In this document: positions 36,646-45,580 of the stretch, one piece after another | Numbering within the stretch: the stretch's first letter is position 1 | Layout of the letters: each line of letters begins with the position of its first letter | Origin: Betaproteobacteria bacterium | Lineage (GTDB): Bacteria > Pseudomonadota > Gammaproteobacteria > Burkholderiales > SG8-41 | Assembly: GCA_025363575.1 (NCBI GenBank) | Contig: JANYDM010000021.1 | Span: 1-64,000, forward strand | DNA: 64,000 bases | Direction of reading: 5' to 3' | Made by a program: the position numbers and the translations under genes | The notes under the pieces: generated by a model | The model's input: the letters and a program-made list of their open reading frames with translations, nothing else | Database searches by the model: none | What the model was told of the DNA's origin: nothing

Positions 36646-37118
36646 AATTCCGCATCGTGGCGGTCGGCCATAAGATGCCGGCGTGGGTCGACGCCGGCTT
36701 TGGCGAGTACGCGCAACGCATGCCGCGCGAGGCGCGCATTGAACTGACCGAAATCAAACCGGCGGCGCGCGCCGGGCGCGGCGAAAAATCCAGCCAGCAA
36801 TGGCTGGCGCTCGAAGCGGCGCGCATACGTGCGGCGCTACCGGAGCGCGCGCACAAAGTCGTGCTCGATGAGCGCGGCAAAGCGCCGACCACTGCGGAGC
36901 TCGCGCGCCACATCGAGCGCTGGCGGCAGGACGGCGGCGACGTCGCATTCGTCATCGGCGGGGCGGACGGCACCGCGCCCATCCTGCAGCGCGAGGCAAA
37001 CCTGCTGCTGTCGCTATCGCCGCTCACGCTGCCGCATGGACTTTGCCGAGTGCTGCTCGCCGAGCAACTCTACCGCGCGATCTCGTTGCTGGCCGGACAC
37101 CCGTACCATCGAAAGTAA
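36642..37118 (+). CDS. rlmH: 23S rRNA pseudouridine-1915 N3-methyltransferase
   Basis: A 158-residue SPOUT methyltransferase. The fold must begin KFRIVAVGHKMPAWV, so the only start that keeps the first beta strand is CTG at 36642, overlapping the rsfS stop as CTGA. The next ATG (36675) would remove that strand. FVIGGADGTAP forms the knot that binds S-adenosylmethionine, and the protein ends YRAISLLAGHPYHRK as usual for RlmH. Confidence 0.93.
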   Translation: MKFRIVAVGHKMPAWVDAGFGEYAQRMPREARIELTEIKPAARAGRGEKSSQQWLALEAARIRAALPERAHKVVLDERGKAPTTAELARHIERWRQDGGDVAFVIGGADGTAPILQREANLLLSLSPLTLPHGLCRVLLAEQLYRAISLLAGHPYHRK

Positions 37119-37122
37119 GGCA

Positions 37123-37206
37123 GGATCGAGGAATGAGGAATGAGGATTGAGGATCGAGCAAGCCTTAGTGAGCTTTCCTCAATCCTCAATCCATTATCCT
37201 CAATCC
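37123..37206. repeat. Intergenic hairpin with 7-base units (GAGGATT type), rlmH-maf
   Basis: The left arm (37123-37158) is GAGGAAT/GAGGATT/GAGGATC heptamers and the right arm (37177-37206) is the complementary TCCTCAA ladder. It has the same sequence type as the aceE-aceF element 3 kb away. It starts 4 bases after the rlmH stop and ends one base before the maf ATG, so it covers the maf translation start region. Confidence 0.8.
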
Positions 37207-37207
37207 C

Positions 37208-37828
37208 ATGACAATCATCTACCTCGCCTCGCGGAGCCCGCGCCGGCGCGAGTTGCTGCAGCTACTGGGCGTCGCGTTCGATGAGCTGCTCGCGCACGAA
37301 ATGCATGGCGCGGACGCCGATGAAACGCCGCTCACGGGCGAAGCGCCTGTGGTTTACGCAATGCGCGTTGCGCGCGCAAAGGCCGAACTCGGCTGGCGCC
37401 AGGTCGCGGCGCGCGGCCTCGCGGTGCTGCCCGTGCTTGCTGCCGACACGACGGTGGCAATTGGCGAGGAGATTCTGGGCAAACCGGCCGATGCGCTGGA
37501 CGCGCAGCGGATGCTGCGCCGGCTCACCGGGCGTACGCATTGGGTGCACACCGCGGTGGCGGTGGCACACCGGGATCGCATTGAAACTGCCCTGTCATCC
37601 TCTGCGGTAGAATTCCGCAACCTTGATGACACCGAGATCGAAGCGTATGTAGCGGGCGGCGAGCCGCTCGACAAGGCGGGCGCTTATGCAATTCAGGGTG
37701 AGGCGGCGGCTTTCGTTCGTACGCTGACGGGCAGTTATTCGGGCATCATGGGATTGCCGCTCGCGCAGACGGCAGCGTTGTTGCGCATGTTCGGGATCGA
37801 AAAACAAATTTATACGGATCCGCGGTGA
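37208..37828 (+). CDS. Maf/YhdE-type nucleoside triphosphate pyrophosphatase
   Basis: A 206-residue Maf protein. SRSPRRRELL near residue 8 is the phosphate-binding signature and Asp80 in VLAADTTVAI the catalytic acid. GYAIQG-like AYAIQGEAAAFV and GSYSGIMGLPL complete the pattern, closest to the dTTP/UTP pyrophosphatase branch. It hydrolyses non-canonical or excess nucleotides. It overlaps rng by 4 bases (GTGA), showing translational coupling. Confidence 0.92.
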   Translation: MTIIYLASRSPRRRELLQLLGVAFDELLAHEMHGADADETPLTGEAPVVYAMRVARAKAELGWRQVAARGLAVLPVLAADTTVAIGEEILGKPADALDAQRMLRRLTGRTHWVHTAVAVAHRDRIETALSSSAVEFRNLDDTEIEAYVAGGEPLDKAGAYAIQGEAAAFVRTLTGSYSGIMGLPLAQTAALLRMFGIEKQIYTDPR

Positions 37829-39279
37829 CCGAGGAAATTCTCATCAACGTCACGCCGCAGGAAACGCGGGTTGCCGTCGTGCAGCAAGGCGTGGTGCAGG
37901 AAGTGCAGGTCGAACGCGCGTCTGCGCGCGGCCTTGTCGGCAACGTCTGCATGGGCCGCGTCGTGCGTGTGCTGCCCGGCATGCAGTCGGCGTTCGTCGA
38001 AATCGGCGGCGCGCGCGCGGCATTTTTGCATGTCGCCGATATCTGGGGCCATCGCCAGGAAGGCGCCGAGGCGAAGCCGATCGAGCGGCTCCTCGCCGAA
38101 GGGCAAAACCTGATGGTGCAGGTGATCAAGGATCCGATCGGCACCAAGGGTGCGCGGCTGTCGACGCAAATAAGCGTCGCAGGGCGCTTGCTGGTTTATC
38201 TGCCGCAGGAATCGCGTATCGGCATTTCGCAGCGCATCGAAGCCGAAGAAGACCGCGTCCATCTGCGCGAAAAAGTGCAGCAGCTGATGCCGCCGGATAT
38301 TACCGGCGGGTTCATCGTGCGCACCATGGCGGAGGCGGCGAGCGATCAGGAACTGCGTGCCGATGTCGAATACCTGCGCAAGTGCTGGAGCGACATCCAG
38401 GAAAAAGCGCGCTCGGCGGCACCGGCGGCGATGCTATACCAGGACCTGAGCCTGTCCCAGCGCGTGCTGCGCGATTTCGCCAATGAAGAGACGGCGCGCA
38501 TCCTGATCGATTCGCGCGAGACGTTTCACAAGGTAGAAGCGTTCGCGCGCGAGTACATGCCGAACGTGGCTGCCCGGCTCGAGCACTATGCGGGCGAGCG
38601 GCCGCTGTTCGATTTGTACGGCGTCGAGGATGAAATCGAAAAGGCCCTCGCGCGCCGCGTCGATCTCAAGTCCGGCGGCTATCTCATTATCGACCAGACG
38701 GAGGCGCTGACCACGGTCGACGTGAACACCGGCGGCTTCGTCGGCGGCCGCAGTTTTGACGACACGATATTCAAGACCAACCTTGAAGCATCGCAGGTCA
38801 TCGCGCGGCAGCTGCGGCTGCGCAACCTCGGCGGCATCATCATCATCGACTTCATCGACATGGACACCGAGGAGCACCGCAATGCGGTGCTCAACGAATT
38901 CCGCAAGGCGCTTGCGCGCGACAGGACGCGCATGACGATCAACGGCTTTACCCAGCTGGGTCTGGTCGAAATGACGCGCAAGCGCACGCGCGAAAGCCTC
39001 GCCCATGTGCTGTGCGAACCTTGCGCGATGTGTCAGGGACGCGGCGAGCTGAAAACGGCGCAGACCATTTGCTACCAGGTGCTGCGCGAACTGCTGCGCG
39101 AGGCGCGTCAGTTCGAGGCGCGCGAATTTCGCATCCTGGCCTCGCAGCAGGTGATCGACATGTTCCTTGACGAGGAGTCGCAGGGGCTGGCAATGCTGTC
39201 GGATTTCATTGGCAAGCCGGTGTCGCTGCAGGTCGAATCGCAGTACGGGCAGGAACAGTTCGACATCATCCTGATGTAG
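37825..39279 (+). CDS. rng: Ribonuclease G
   Basis: A 484-residue endonuclease that trims the 16S rRNA 5' end and decays some mRNAs. It has an N-terminal S1 domain (GRVVRVLPGMQSAFVEIG), and catalytic metal-binding Asp299 (TVDVNTGG) with Asp342 and Asp345 (IIDFIDMD). The Zn-link cysteines Cys397 and Cys400 are in CEPCAMCQGRG. Its length shows RNase G rather than RNase E: there is no long disordered C-terminal scaffold. The start is GTG 37825. Confidence 0.96.
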   Translation: MTEEILINVTPQETRVAVVQQGVVQEVQVERASARGLVGNVCMGRVVRVLPGMQSAFVEIGGARAAFLHVADIWGHRQEGAEAKPIERLLAEGQNLMVQVIKDPIGTKGARLSTQISVAGRLLVYLPQESRIGISQRIEAEEDRVHLREKVQQLMPPDITGGFIVRTMAEAASDQELRADVEYLRKCWSDIQEKARSAAPAAMLYQDLSLSQRVLRDFANEETARILIDSRETFHKVEAFAREYMPNVAARLEHYAGERPLFDLYGVEDEIEKALARRVDLKSGGYLIIDQTEALTTVDVNTGGFVGGRSFDDTIFKTNLEASQVIARQLRLRNLGGIIIIDFIDMDTEEHRNAVLNEFRKALARDRTRMTINGFTQLGLVEMTRKRTRESLAHVLCEPCAMCQGRGELKTAQTICYQVLRELLREARQFEAREFRILASQQVIDMFLDEESQGLAMLSDFIGKPVSLQVESQYGQEQFDIILM

Positions 39280-39297
39280 TACGACGGAGCAGATCCC

Positions 39298-40773
39298 ATG
39301 TTCGAATCCGCTGAACTCGGCCACCGGATCGCCGACCGCGTCTACGCCCGCGCCGAGCCCAGGCTGCGCGCTGCGCTGCTCAAGACGCAGTACGCGTTGC
39401 TCGAACAAAAGCGTTTTCCGGTGATCATCGTCATCGGCGGTGTGGACGGCGCCGGCAAGGGTGAAACCGTCAACATCCTGAATGAGTGGATGGACCCGCG
39501 ACATATCGTCACCCACGCGTTCGGCGAGATGTCGGACGAAGAGCGTGAGCGGCCCCGCATGTGGCGCTATTGGCGTGCGTTGCCGCCCAGCGGCCGCATC
39601 GGAATTCTGTTCGGCGCATGGCATACGGCGCCCATACTCGATCGCGTGGCGGGGCGCATCGGCGATGCCGAGTTTGAACTTGCGCTGGAAGAGATCGCGC
39701 ATTTCGAGCGCATGCTCGTCGACGAGGGCGCGTTGATCCTCAAATTCTGGTTTCACCTGTCCCGGCGCGCAGAGAAGAATCGCTTGAAGGCGCTGGCCGC
39801 CGAACCGCGCACGCGCTGGCGCGTCACCGACGAAGAGTGGGATCACTTCGAGCACTACGGTAAATTCCGCAAGGTGTCGGAAACCGCATTGCGCGAGACC
39901 AATGCGGCGTACGCGCCGTGGACAGTCATCGAGGGCGTCGACCCCAACTATCGCTACCTGACGGCCGGCCGGTCATTGCTGGCCGCCATGCAAAAGCGCC
40001 TCGCGGGCGAACGGCCCGCAGTCAGCCGCGCGGCGGCGCTGCCGGAACCGGCGCTTGATCGCCGCACCGTATTCTCCGGCCTCGACTATGAACAGAGCAT
40101 GGCGCGCAGCGAATATCGCAGCAAGCTCGAGAAATATCAGGGCCGTCTCAGCCTGCTGCTCCGGCACCGCAAGTTTCGCGACAAATCGCTCATCATCGTG
40201 TTCGAAGGAGCCGATGCCGCCGGCAAGGGCGGCAGCATACGGCGCATCACCGGCGCGCTCGATGCGCGCCAATATCGTGTGATACCGATCGCCGCGCCAA
40301 GCGAGGAGGAACGCGCACATCCCTATCTATGGCGGTTCTGGCGCAGTCTGCCGCGACGCGGCCGCGTGACGCTGTTCGATCGCTCGTGGTACGGACGCGT
40401 GCTGGTCGAGCGCGTGGAGAACCTATGTCCGCAGGCGGACTGGATGCGCGCCTACGAGGAAATCAACGATTTCGAAGAGCAAATGGTCGAGGCCGGCGGT
40501 ATCGTCATCAAATTCTGGCTTACGATCACCAAGGAAGAGCAACTCAAACGATTTCGCGAGCGCGAGCGGACCCCGTTCAAGAAATTCAAGATTACGCCCG
40601 ACGACTGGCGCAACCGCAAAAAGTGGAATGCCTACGAGCGGGCGGTATGCGACATGGTGGAGCGCACCAGCAATGACGACGCACCGTGGAAACTGGTGCC
40701 GGCCAACGACAAATATTCGGCGCGAATTGAGGTGCTGAAAACGCTCTGCGAACGCCTGGAGGCGTCCTTATAG
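39298..40773 (+). CDS. pap: Polyphosphate:AMP phosphotransferase (two-domain PPK2)
   Basis: A 491-residue protein with two fused PPK2 domains. It transfers phosphate from polyphosphate to AMP, giving ADP. Walker A motifs are GGVDGAGKGE (47-56) and EGADAAGKGG (303-312). The second domain also has the Walker B-like FDRSWYGR at 360-367. The first domain has FGAWHT there instead, the usual degeneration in this class, so the C-terminal half is probably catalytic. It follows rng by 18 bases and is convergent with the dynamin-like gene. Confidence 0.93.
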   Translation: MFESAELGHRIADRVYARAEPRLRAALLKTQYALLEQKRFPVIIVIGGVDGAGKGETVNILNEWMDPRHIVTHAFGEMSDEERERPRMWRYWRALPPSGRIGILFGAWHTAPILDRVAGRIGDAEFELALEEIAHFERMLVDEGALILKFWFHLSRRAEKNRLKALAAEPRTRWRVTDEEWDHFEHYGKFRKVSETALRETNAAYAPWTVIEGVDPNYRYLTAGRSLLAAMQKRLAGERPAVSRAAALPEPALDRRTVFSGLDYEQSMARSEYRSKLEKYQGRLSLLLRHRKFRDKSLIIVFEGADAAGKGGSIRRITGALDARQYRVIPIAAPSEEERAHPYLWRFWRSLPRRGRVTLFDRSWYGRVLVERVENLCPQADWMRAYEEINDFEEQMVEAGGIVIKFWLTITKEEQLKRFRERERTPFKKFKITPDDWRNRKKWNAYERAVCDMVERTSNDDAPWKLVPANDKYSARIEVLKTLCERLEASL

Positions 40774-40792
40774 AGTTGCGTCGGCCGCCGGC

Positions 40793-42757
40793 TCAGGCGA
40801 CTTTGGCGACAGCCGCCGGCGGGGTGGCCGCCGCAGCCGCGGCGGCGGTGTCGCCGTCGAGGCTCAGCTTGATGCCGGACAACACCCTCGCCTGATCCTC
40901 GAGCGCGATCTGCAGCTTGTCCAAGTGTTTCATGCGGTCTTCGACCGAGCTGATGTTGTCGCGGATTTTCTTGAAATTTTCGATCCGCTTGGCGAGCACT
41001 TTTTCGTGCTCCTTGATCTGCAGGTTGAGCGGATTCAGTGCCGACTTGAGCCACGACTCGGCATCCATGCGCGTCATTTCGAAGATCTGGCGCGCCTCGC
41101 CGACAAGGGTTTCGTAAAAACGCTTGACCAGGAAGTCCTTGTATTTGGCCATGTTGACCGGATCGTGGCAAAAAGTGCGCGCGGTTTCCTGCATGCCTGT
41201 CATCGCCAGTGCGTGTTTTTCCAGGTTGAGCGGCGGCGGGGACAGCCGGGCAAAACCGAATTTTTCGTGAAAATGTGCGTACGTCGCGTCGACCAGATTC
41301 TTGATCTGGTTCGCGAAGTTGAGGATCTTCGCCGACACGCCGGAGAAATGCTGGAACAACATTTGCATGCTTTTCCACATGCCTGCCGTCGTCCACGCGT
41401 CCTCGATGAATTTGCGGTCTTTGTTCAGAATATCGTCCAGCCGGTCGTCGTCGAGCTGTTTTAACAGCGTCGCGCCCTGGTTGGTCACGGTATTGAAAGT
41501 CGAGCGGAAAGTCTGGATGGTTTCCTGGTACGCCTTGCGATCGCCTTCGAGGCGCGTGACCATCGACTGTGCCATGGTGCGGCTTTTGCCGGACATCGCG
41601 GCGAGTTCCTTGAGTTCCGTCTGCGTCGCAGTCAACTGATTGCCCACCGCAAGGCGCGAGGCGTCAACCATGCTGCCGATTTCGCGTTGCACCGCCGCGC
41701 GCATGATTTCCTGCTTGGCGGGAATAATTTCGGCCGCCAGCAGGTATTCGAGCTGCTCGATGCCGCTCCTCGTCAGCAGTGCATTGTCGCCGCGCACGCG
41801 CGCGAGCAGGGCTTTCTGCGCGGAGATTGCCATGACGTGCGTGCGCGGCAGGACAAGCAGCGAGGATGTCTGCTCGAGCTGGCGCTCGACGTCGCTCGCG
41901 ATCTCGGCGTCGGACTTGAGGTCATCCCACATAAGGTCGATCTTGTTCAGGACTGCAATGCGGCGCGTCGCCGCCGGCTGCACGTATTTCTGCCACACAT
42001 CGAGATCCGATTTGGTAACCCCGGTGTCCATCGCTAGCAGGAACAGCACGGCGTGAGCGTTCGGTATCATCGACAGCGTGAGCTCCGGCTCCGTGCCGAG
42101 CGCGTTCAGCCCCGGCGTGTCGAGGACGACGAGACCGTTCTTCAGCAGCGGATGCGGATAGCTGATCATAGCGTGGCGCCACGCCGGGATTTCGACCTTG
42201 TCGCCGCCCTGCCTGGCCATGGTCGAAACCATCGGATCATTGTCGTCCCACAGGCCGAGCGTGCGCGCCTCGTCGATGCCGACCATCTTGACTTCGACCA
42301 GATGTTTCATCGCCTCGGCCATATCCTCGCGCGAGTCGATGTTCAGCCTCACCTTGATCCATTCGACATGCTGGCGTTTGAGCGCGCTTACCGTCTCCTG
42401 GCGGCTGCGCGTTTCGATCGGCAGCAACCGCATGTACGGCTCTTCGGCCGGATCGTAAAAAATTTCGGTCGGGCACATGGTCGTGCGGCCGACGTTTGAC
42501 GGCAGCAGGCGTTGCTTGAAATCGGAGAAAAACATCGCGTTGATGAGCTCGGTCTTGCCACGCGAAAACTCGGCGAGGAATGCCAGCGTCATTCGATCAT
42601 TGCGCAGGCTTTCGATCAGATCATAGATGCGGAGAGATTGCTGGATATCGGCATAGCCGTTGGTATCGAGCCAGCCCTTGTAGGACTCGATCCCCGAGAT
42701 CATCTGGTCGCGCCATTCCTGGTAATGGGCGACTTCTTTTTCGAGCAGACTCGTCAT
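40793..42757 (-). CDS. Dynamin-like GTPase, intact motifs (DLP1)
   Basis: A 654-residue bacterial dynamin-like protein. The GTPase domain has the P-loop AEFSRGKT at 62-69, switch threonines in GRTTMCPTEIF (90-100), DTPG at 213-216 and NKID at 271-274. A long helical stalk follows (about 330-620) with TAGMWKSMQMLFQHF, LSPPPLNLEKH and FCHDPVNMAKYKDFLVKRFY. The tail is Ala-rich. No transmembrane helix is evident, so any membrane contact would be peripheral. It lies 157 bases downstream of a paralogue that has lost these motifs. Family members remodel or fuse membranes; the exact role here is unknown. Confidence 0.87.
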   Translation of the reverse strand: MTSLLEKEVAHYQEWRDQMISGIESYKGWLDTNGYADIQQSLRIYDLIESLRNDRMTLAFLAEFSRGKTELINAMFFSDFKQRLLPSNVGRTTMCPTEIFYDPAEEPYMRLLPIETRSRQETVSALKRQHVEWIKVRLNIDSREDMAEAMKHLVEVKMVGIDEARTLGLWDDNDPMVSTMARQGGDKVEIPAWRHAMISYPHPLLKNGLVVLDTPGLNALGTEPELTLSMIPNAHAVLFLLAMDTGVTKSDLDVWQKYVQPAATRRIAVLNKIDLMWDDLKSDAEIASDVERQLEQTSSLLVLPRTHVMAISAQKALLARVRGDNALLTRSGIEQLEYLLAAEIIPAKQEIMRAAVQREIGSMVDASRLAVGNQLTATQTELKELAAMSGKSRTMAQSMVTRLEGDRKAYQETIQTFRSTFNTVTNQGATLLKQLDDDRLDDILNKDRKFIEDAWTTAGMWKSMQMLFQHFSGVSAKILNFANQIKNLVDATYAHFHEKFGFARLSPPPLNLEKHALAMTGMQETARTFCHDPVNMAKYKDFLVKRFYETLVGEARQIFEMTRMDAESWLKSALNPLNLQIKEHEKVLAKRIENFKKIRDNISSVEDRMKHLDKLQIALEDQARVLSGIKLSLDGDTAAAAAAATPPAAVAKVA

Positions 42758-42914
42758 AGTTCATCAAATAAGGCGGGCAGTTTTTACCGGCACGCCCGGG
42801 ATTCGGGAAAATCCGAACCTTTTCCGGCGCTTATGCCCACCGCGCCACATGATAACCCAGCGCGGGCGCCACGCCTACCGGCGCGGGCGAACCCACCGCG
42901 AGCCCAGCACGCGC

Positions 42915-44804
42915 TTACCCCGACATGGCGGGTCTGATCTCGCCCAAAGGCCTGGTCGCTGTAGGAGCCGTCAACGCAAGATTGGTGCGCAACTGATCGA
43001 GCTGTTCTCCCTGTTTTTTTAATGCTACTCGCTGCGCGTCGAGTTGCTTGATGCGCTCCTGCACCGAGGTCAGGTTGTCTTTCATGTCGCGCAGGTTTTC
43101 AACGCGTTTGAGCATGAGCTTTTGACGTTCCATGATCTGGCCGTTGAGCGGGCCCAGCGCGCCGCGCAGCCAATGCTCCGTGTCCAGGCGCGTCAGCTCG
43201 AACGTCTGCCGGGCTTCTTCGACCAGCCCGTCGTAAAACTTTTTGACGAGGAAATCCTTGTAGGTCGCGATGTTGATCGGGTCGTGGCAGAATGCGCGCG
43301 CATTGGCCTCGAGCGCGTGCATGGATTCGAGGTGCTTTTGCAGTGTCAGCGGCGGCGGGCTCAGTTTGGCGAGCCCGAAGTTTTCGTGAAACTGCTGGTA
43401 AATGCCTTCGACCGCCTCGCGCAGCTTGACGGCGTAATTGAGGATTTTCTCGACCTGGGTGGTGAAGTAGCCGAAGAGTCCCTGGATGCTCTTCCACATG
43501 CCGGCGGTCGTCCACGCGCCCTGGATGAATTCGCGGTCGTGCGAAAGAATTTCCTCGATGCGATCGTCATGCAGCGTCGCCAGCAGCTCCTGGCCTTTGG
43601 CGGTCAGATCGGAATAGGTGACATTGAACGCGGCCACGCTCTTCTGGTAGGTCTTGCGCTCGCTTTCGAGCCGCGTCAGCATGTCCTGCGCGACGTTCTG
43701 GTTCTTGCCGGCGGTCGACGTCAAATCCTGCATTTCCTTGATGGTCGCTATGAACCGCGCTGCGACCGCCTGGCGGGCTGACTGCACCAGCGGGCCGATT
43801 TCCTTGGCCACGGAGGTCAGCAGCAGCGACTGACGTTCAGGCACCAGTTTTTCCGCATGCAGCTTTTCGAGCTGCTCGATGCCGGACGTGGTTTCGCTGC
43901 CTTCGTCGTGCGCCAACCGGCCGGCCACGGCCTGCTTGATGGCGAGCGACAACACGTTGGATTCCGGTATCGCGAAAGCCTGCGCGACTGCTTTCTCGGC
44001 TGCCGCGTCCGCGCCCGACCCCCTGTCGAGCACCGCAAACTTGTGCGCTTGCGAATTCTGCACGTATTGCTTCCACACATCCTGTGCGGCGGGCGTTAGC
44101 TCTTTGCCCAGCACCATCAACAGCGACTGGGCGCTTGAAGCAATACGCATAGCCACCTCAGGCTCCGCCGACAGCATCTGCGAGCCGGGGCAATAAAGCG
44201 CGATGAGGCCGCTTTTCAGCATCGGATGCGGCAGGTTGATAAGCGCATAGCGCCACGCCGGTATCATCACGGCGTCGCCGCTGCGCTCGACATTGATCAG
44301 ATTAAGCGATTTCGCCTCGTCTACGCTCACCGCGCGCGATTCCATCAGGCTTTGCGTCGCCTCGGCGATGGATTCAGGCGATTCGGGATTCAGGCGCATG
44401 GTGATCCAGTCCACCGGGCTGCGCCGCAGGGTGGCGATGCTGTCTTCACGCTTGCGCGTTTCCATCGGCAGCACGCGCACGTACGGCGATTCGCTGGGAT
44501 CGTAGAATATTTCGGTGGCGCACAAGAACTCGCAGCCGGGCCCCAGCGGCAGCAGGCCGCCCGGCAGGCTTGCAAACAGCAGGGCATTGATCAGGCCGAT
44601 CTTGTCTTCGGCCGATTCACCCATGAACGCCATGCGGATGCGGTCGTTGCGCAGACCTTCGACCAGATCGTAAATACGCAGCGTCTGTTCGATGTCGGCC
44701 TGGCCGTACGCGTCCTGCCACGTACGAAATTCATCGATCGAAGCAACCAGTTTTTCGCGCCAGCTGGTGAACTGGGCAATGCGCTGTGCTAGTTGGTGCG
44801 GCAT
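42915..44804 (-). CDS. Dynamin-like protein with degenerate GTPase motifs (DLP2)
   Basis: A 629-residue paralogue of the next gene, colinear over its whole length (IYDLVEGLRNDR, CATEIFYDPSESPYVR, TAGMWKSIQGLFGYF, LSPPPLTLQKH, FCHDPINIATYKDFLVKKFY). Every GTPase motif is altered: the P-loop is GESAEDKI (61-68 region; no GKT), DTPG is YCPG (204-207) and NKID is DRGS (260-263). It therefore should not hydrolyse GTP, yet the reading frame and stalk are intact, so it is not a pseudogene. It probably partners DLP1. It follows yggT by 187 bases on the same strand. Confidence 0.85.
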   Translation of the reverse strand: MPHQLAQRIAQFTSWREKLVASIDEFRTWQDAYGQADIEQTLRIYDLVEGLRNDRIRMAFMGESAEDKIGLINALLFASLPGGLLPLGPGCEFLCATEIFYDPSESPYVRVLPMETRKREDSIATLRRSPVDWITMRLNPESPESIAEATQSLMESRAVSVDEAKSLNLINVERSGDAVMIPAWRYALINLPHPMLKSGLIALYCPGSQMLSAEPEVAMRIASSAQSLLMVLGKELTPAAQDVWKQYVQNSQAHKFAVLDRGSGADAAAEKAVAQAFAIPESNVLSLAIKQAVAGRLAHDEGSETTSGIEQLEKLHAEKLVPERQSLLLTSVAKEIGPLVQSARQAVAARFIATIKEMQDLTSTAGKNQNVAQDMLTRLESERKTYQKSVAAFNVTYSDLTAKGQELLATLHDDRIEEILSHDREFIQGAWTTAGMWKSIQGLFGYFTTQVEKILNYAVKLREAVEGIYQQFHENFGLAKLSPPPLTLQKHLESMHALEANARAFCHDPINIATYKDFLVKKFYDGLVEEARQTFELTRLDTEHWLRGALGPLNGQIMERQKLMLKRVENLRDMKDNLTSVQERIKQLDAQRVALKKQGEQLDQLRTNLALTAPTATRPLGEIRPAMSG

Positions 44805-44991
44805 AAGGCGTCCATATTGGCAAGTGGCGCCGCGATGGCAGGTGAGACGTCGTTCAGTTCGACGATTTTGCGCCGGCCGCGCGCACCCTGATAGTTTGTG
44901 ACTTTGCTCATTAGCAGGTTAAACCATTGATGTAAAAAGTCAATCAGCGTTCGCCGGCGCGGTGTGGCTTCATTTTCATCGCCAAGTCCGG

Positions 44992-45567
44992 CTACAGCAG
45001 GCGCCCGATAGTCGTCTCCAGCCAAACCAACGGCACCGCGAGTATGAGCTGGCAGATCAGCAACACGAATAACGGGGACAAATCGACATTGGCGATGGTG
45101 GGCACCCGTCGCTGAAACGGCCGCAAAAAAGGACGCGTAACGCTGTTAAGCAGCGGCGCCACCTCACTGTGCGGATTTATCCAGCTCAGAACAGCCTGCA
45201 ATATCACCGCACCCATGATCACGTACACCGTCAGCCGCGTGAGGTTAATCAGCGCAAGCGCGGTTATCACCCCAGTCGCGACGGCGGGAGCCCCGCCCAG
45301 TTCGTAGCCCTTCACCAGGAGAACGAGCCACAATTGCAGCATCGCCACCAGCCACGCGATGACCACGGTCGCCACGTCGACGCCCCACCAGCCCGGGATT
45401 GCGCGCCGTGCCGGCAAAACCAGAAAATCGGTGACCGCGCGCACGAATTCGGACAATTGATTGCGCGCCGGCGCGCGCGCCCACTGCAGAATCACGCGCA
45501 GCAGCAAGGCGAACACGAACAGGTCGCCGGCTGTCGTGATCAAAAAAATCAGAGTTTGCGCCAGCAT
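44992..45567 (-). CDS. yggT: YggT family membrane protein
   Basis: A 191-residue inner-membrane protein with two YggT repeats. Each has a hydrophobic helix, the LRVILQWARAP or LQAVLSWINPHSE motif, then a second helix with a PARRAIPGWWGVD or RPFQRRVPTIANVDLSP segment. Longer frames upstream are out of family. It sits after proC as in many proteobacteria. Relatives are linked to osmotic stress, cell shape and division in other bacteria; the molecular role is unclear. Confidence 0.93.
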   Translation of the reverse strand: MLAQTLIFLITTAGDLFVFALLLRVILQWARAPARNQLSEFVRAVTDFLVLPARRAIPGWWGVDVATVVIAWLVAMLQLWLVLLVKGYELGGAPAVATGVITALALINLTRLTVYVIMGAVILQAVLSWINPHSEVAPLLNSVTRPFLRPFQRRVPTIANVDLSPLFVLLICQLILAVPLVWLETTIGRLL

Positions 45568-45580
45568 CGCGTTATCCGCC

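Noticed and set aside
34148..37206. Heptamer ladders considered as CRISPR or microsatellite
   Set aside because: Units are only 7 bases, degenerate, without spacers, and arranged as opposed arms rather than a long tandem run; no cas genes are present.
44789..44911. Possible 40-codon leader peptide overlapping the start of the degenerate dynamin gene
   Set aside because: It has an ATG and stop and overlaps the next start by 16 bases, but no ribosome-binding site or recognisable family, so it stays below the reporting level.
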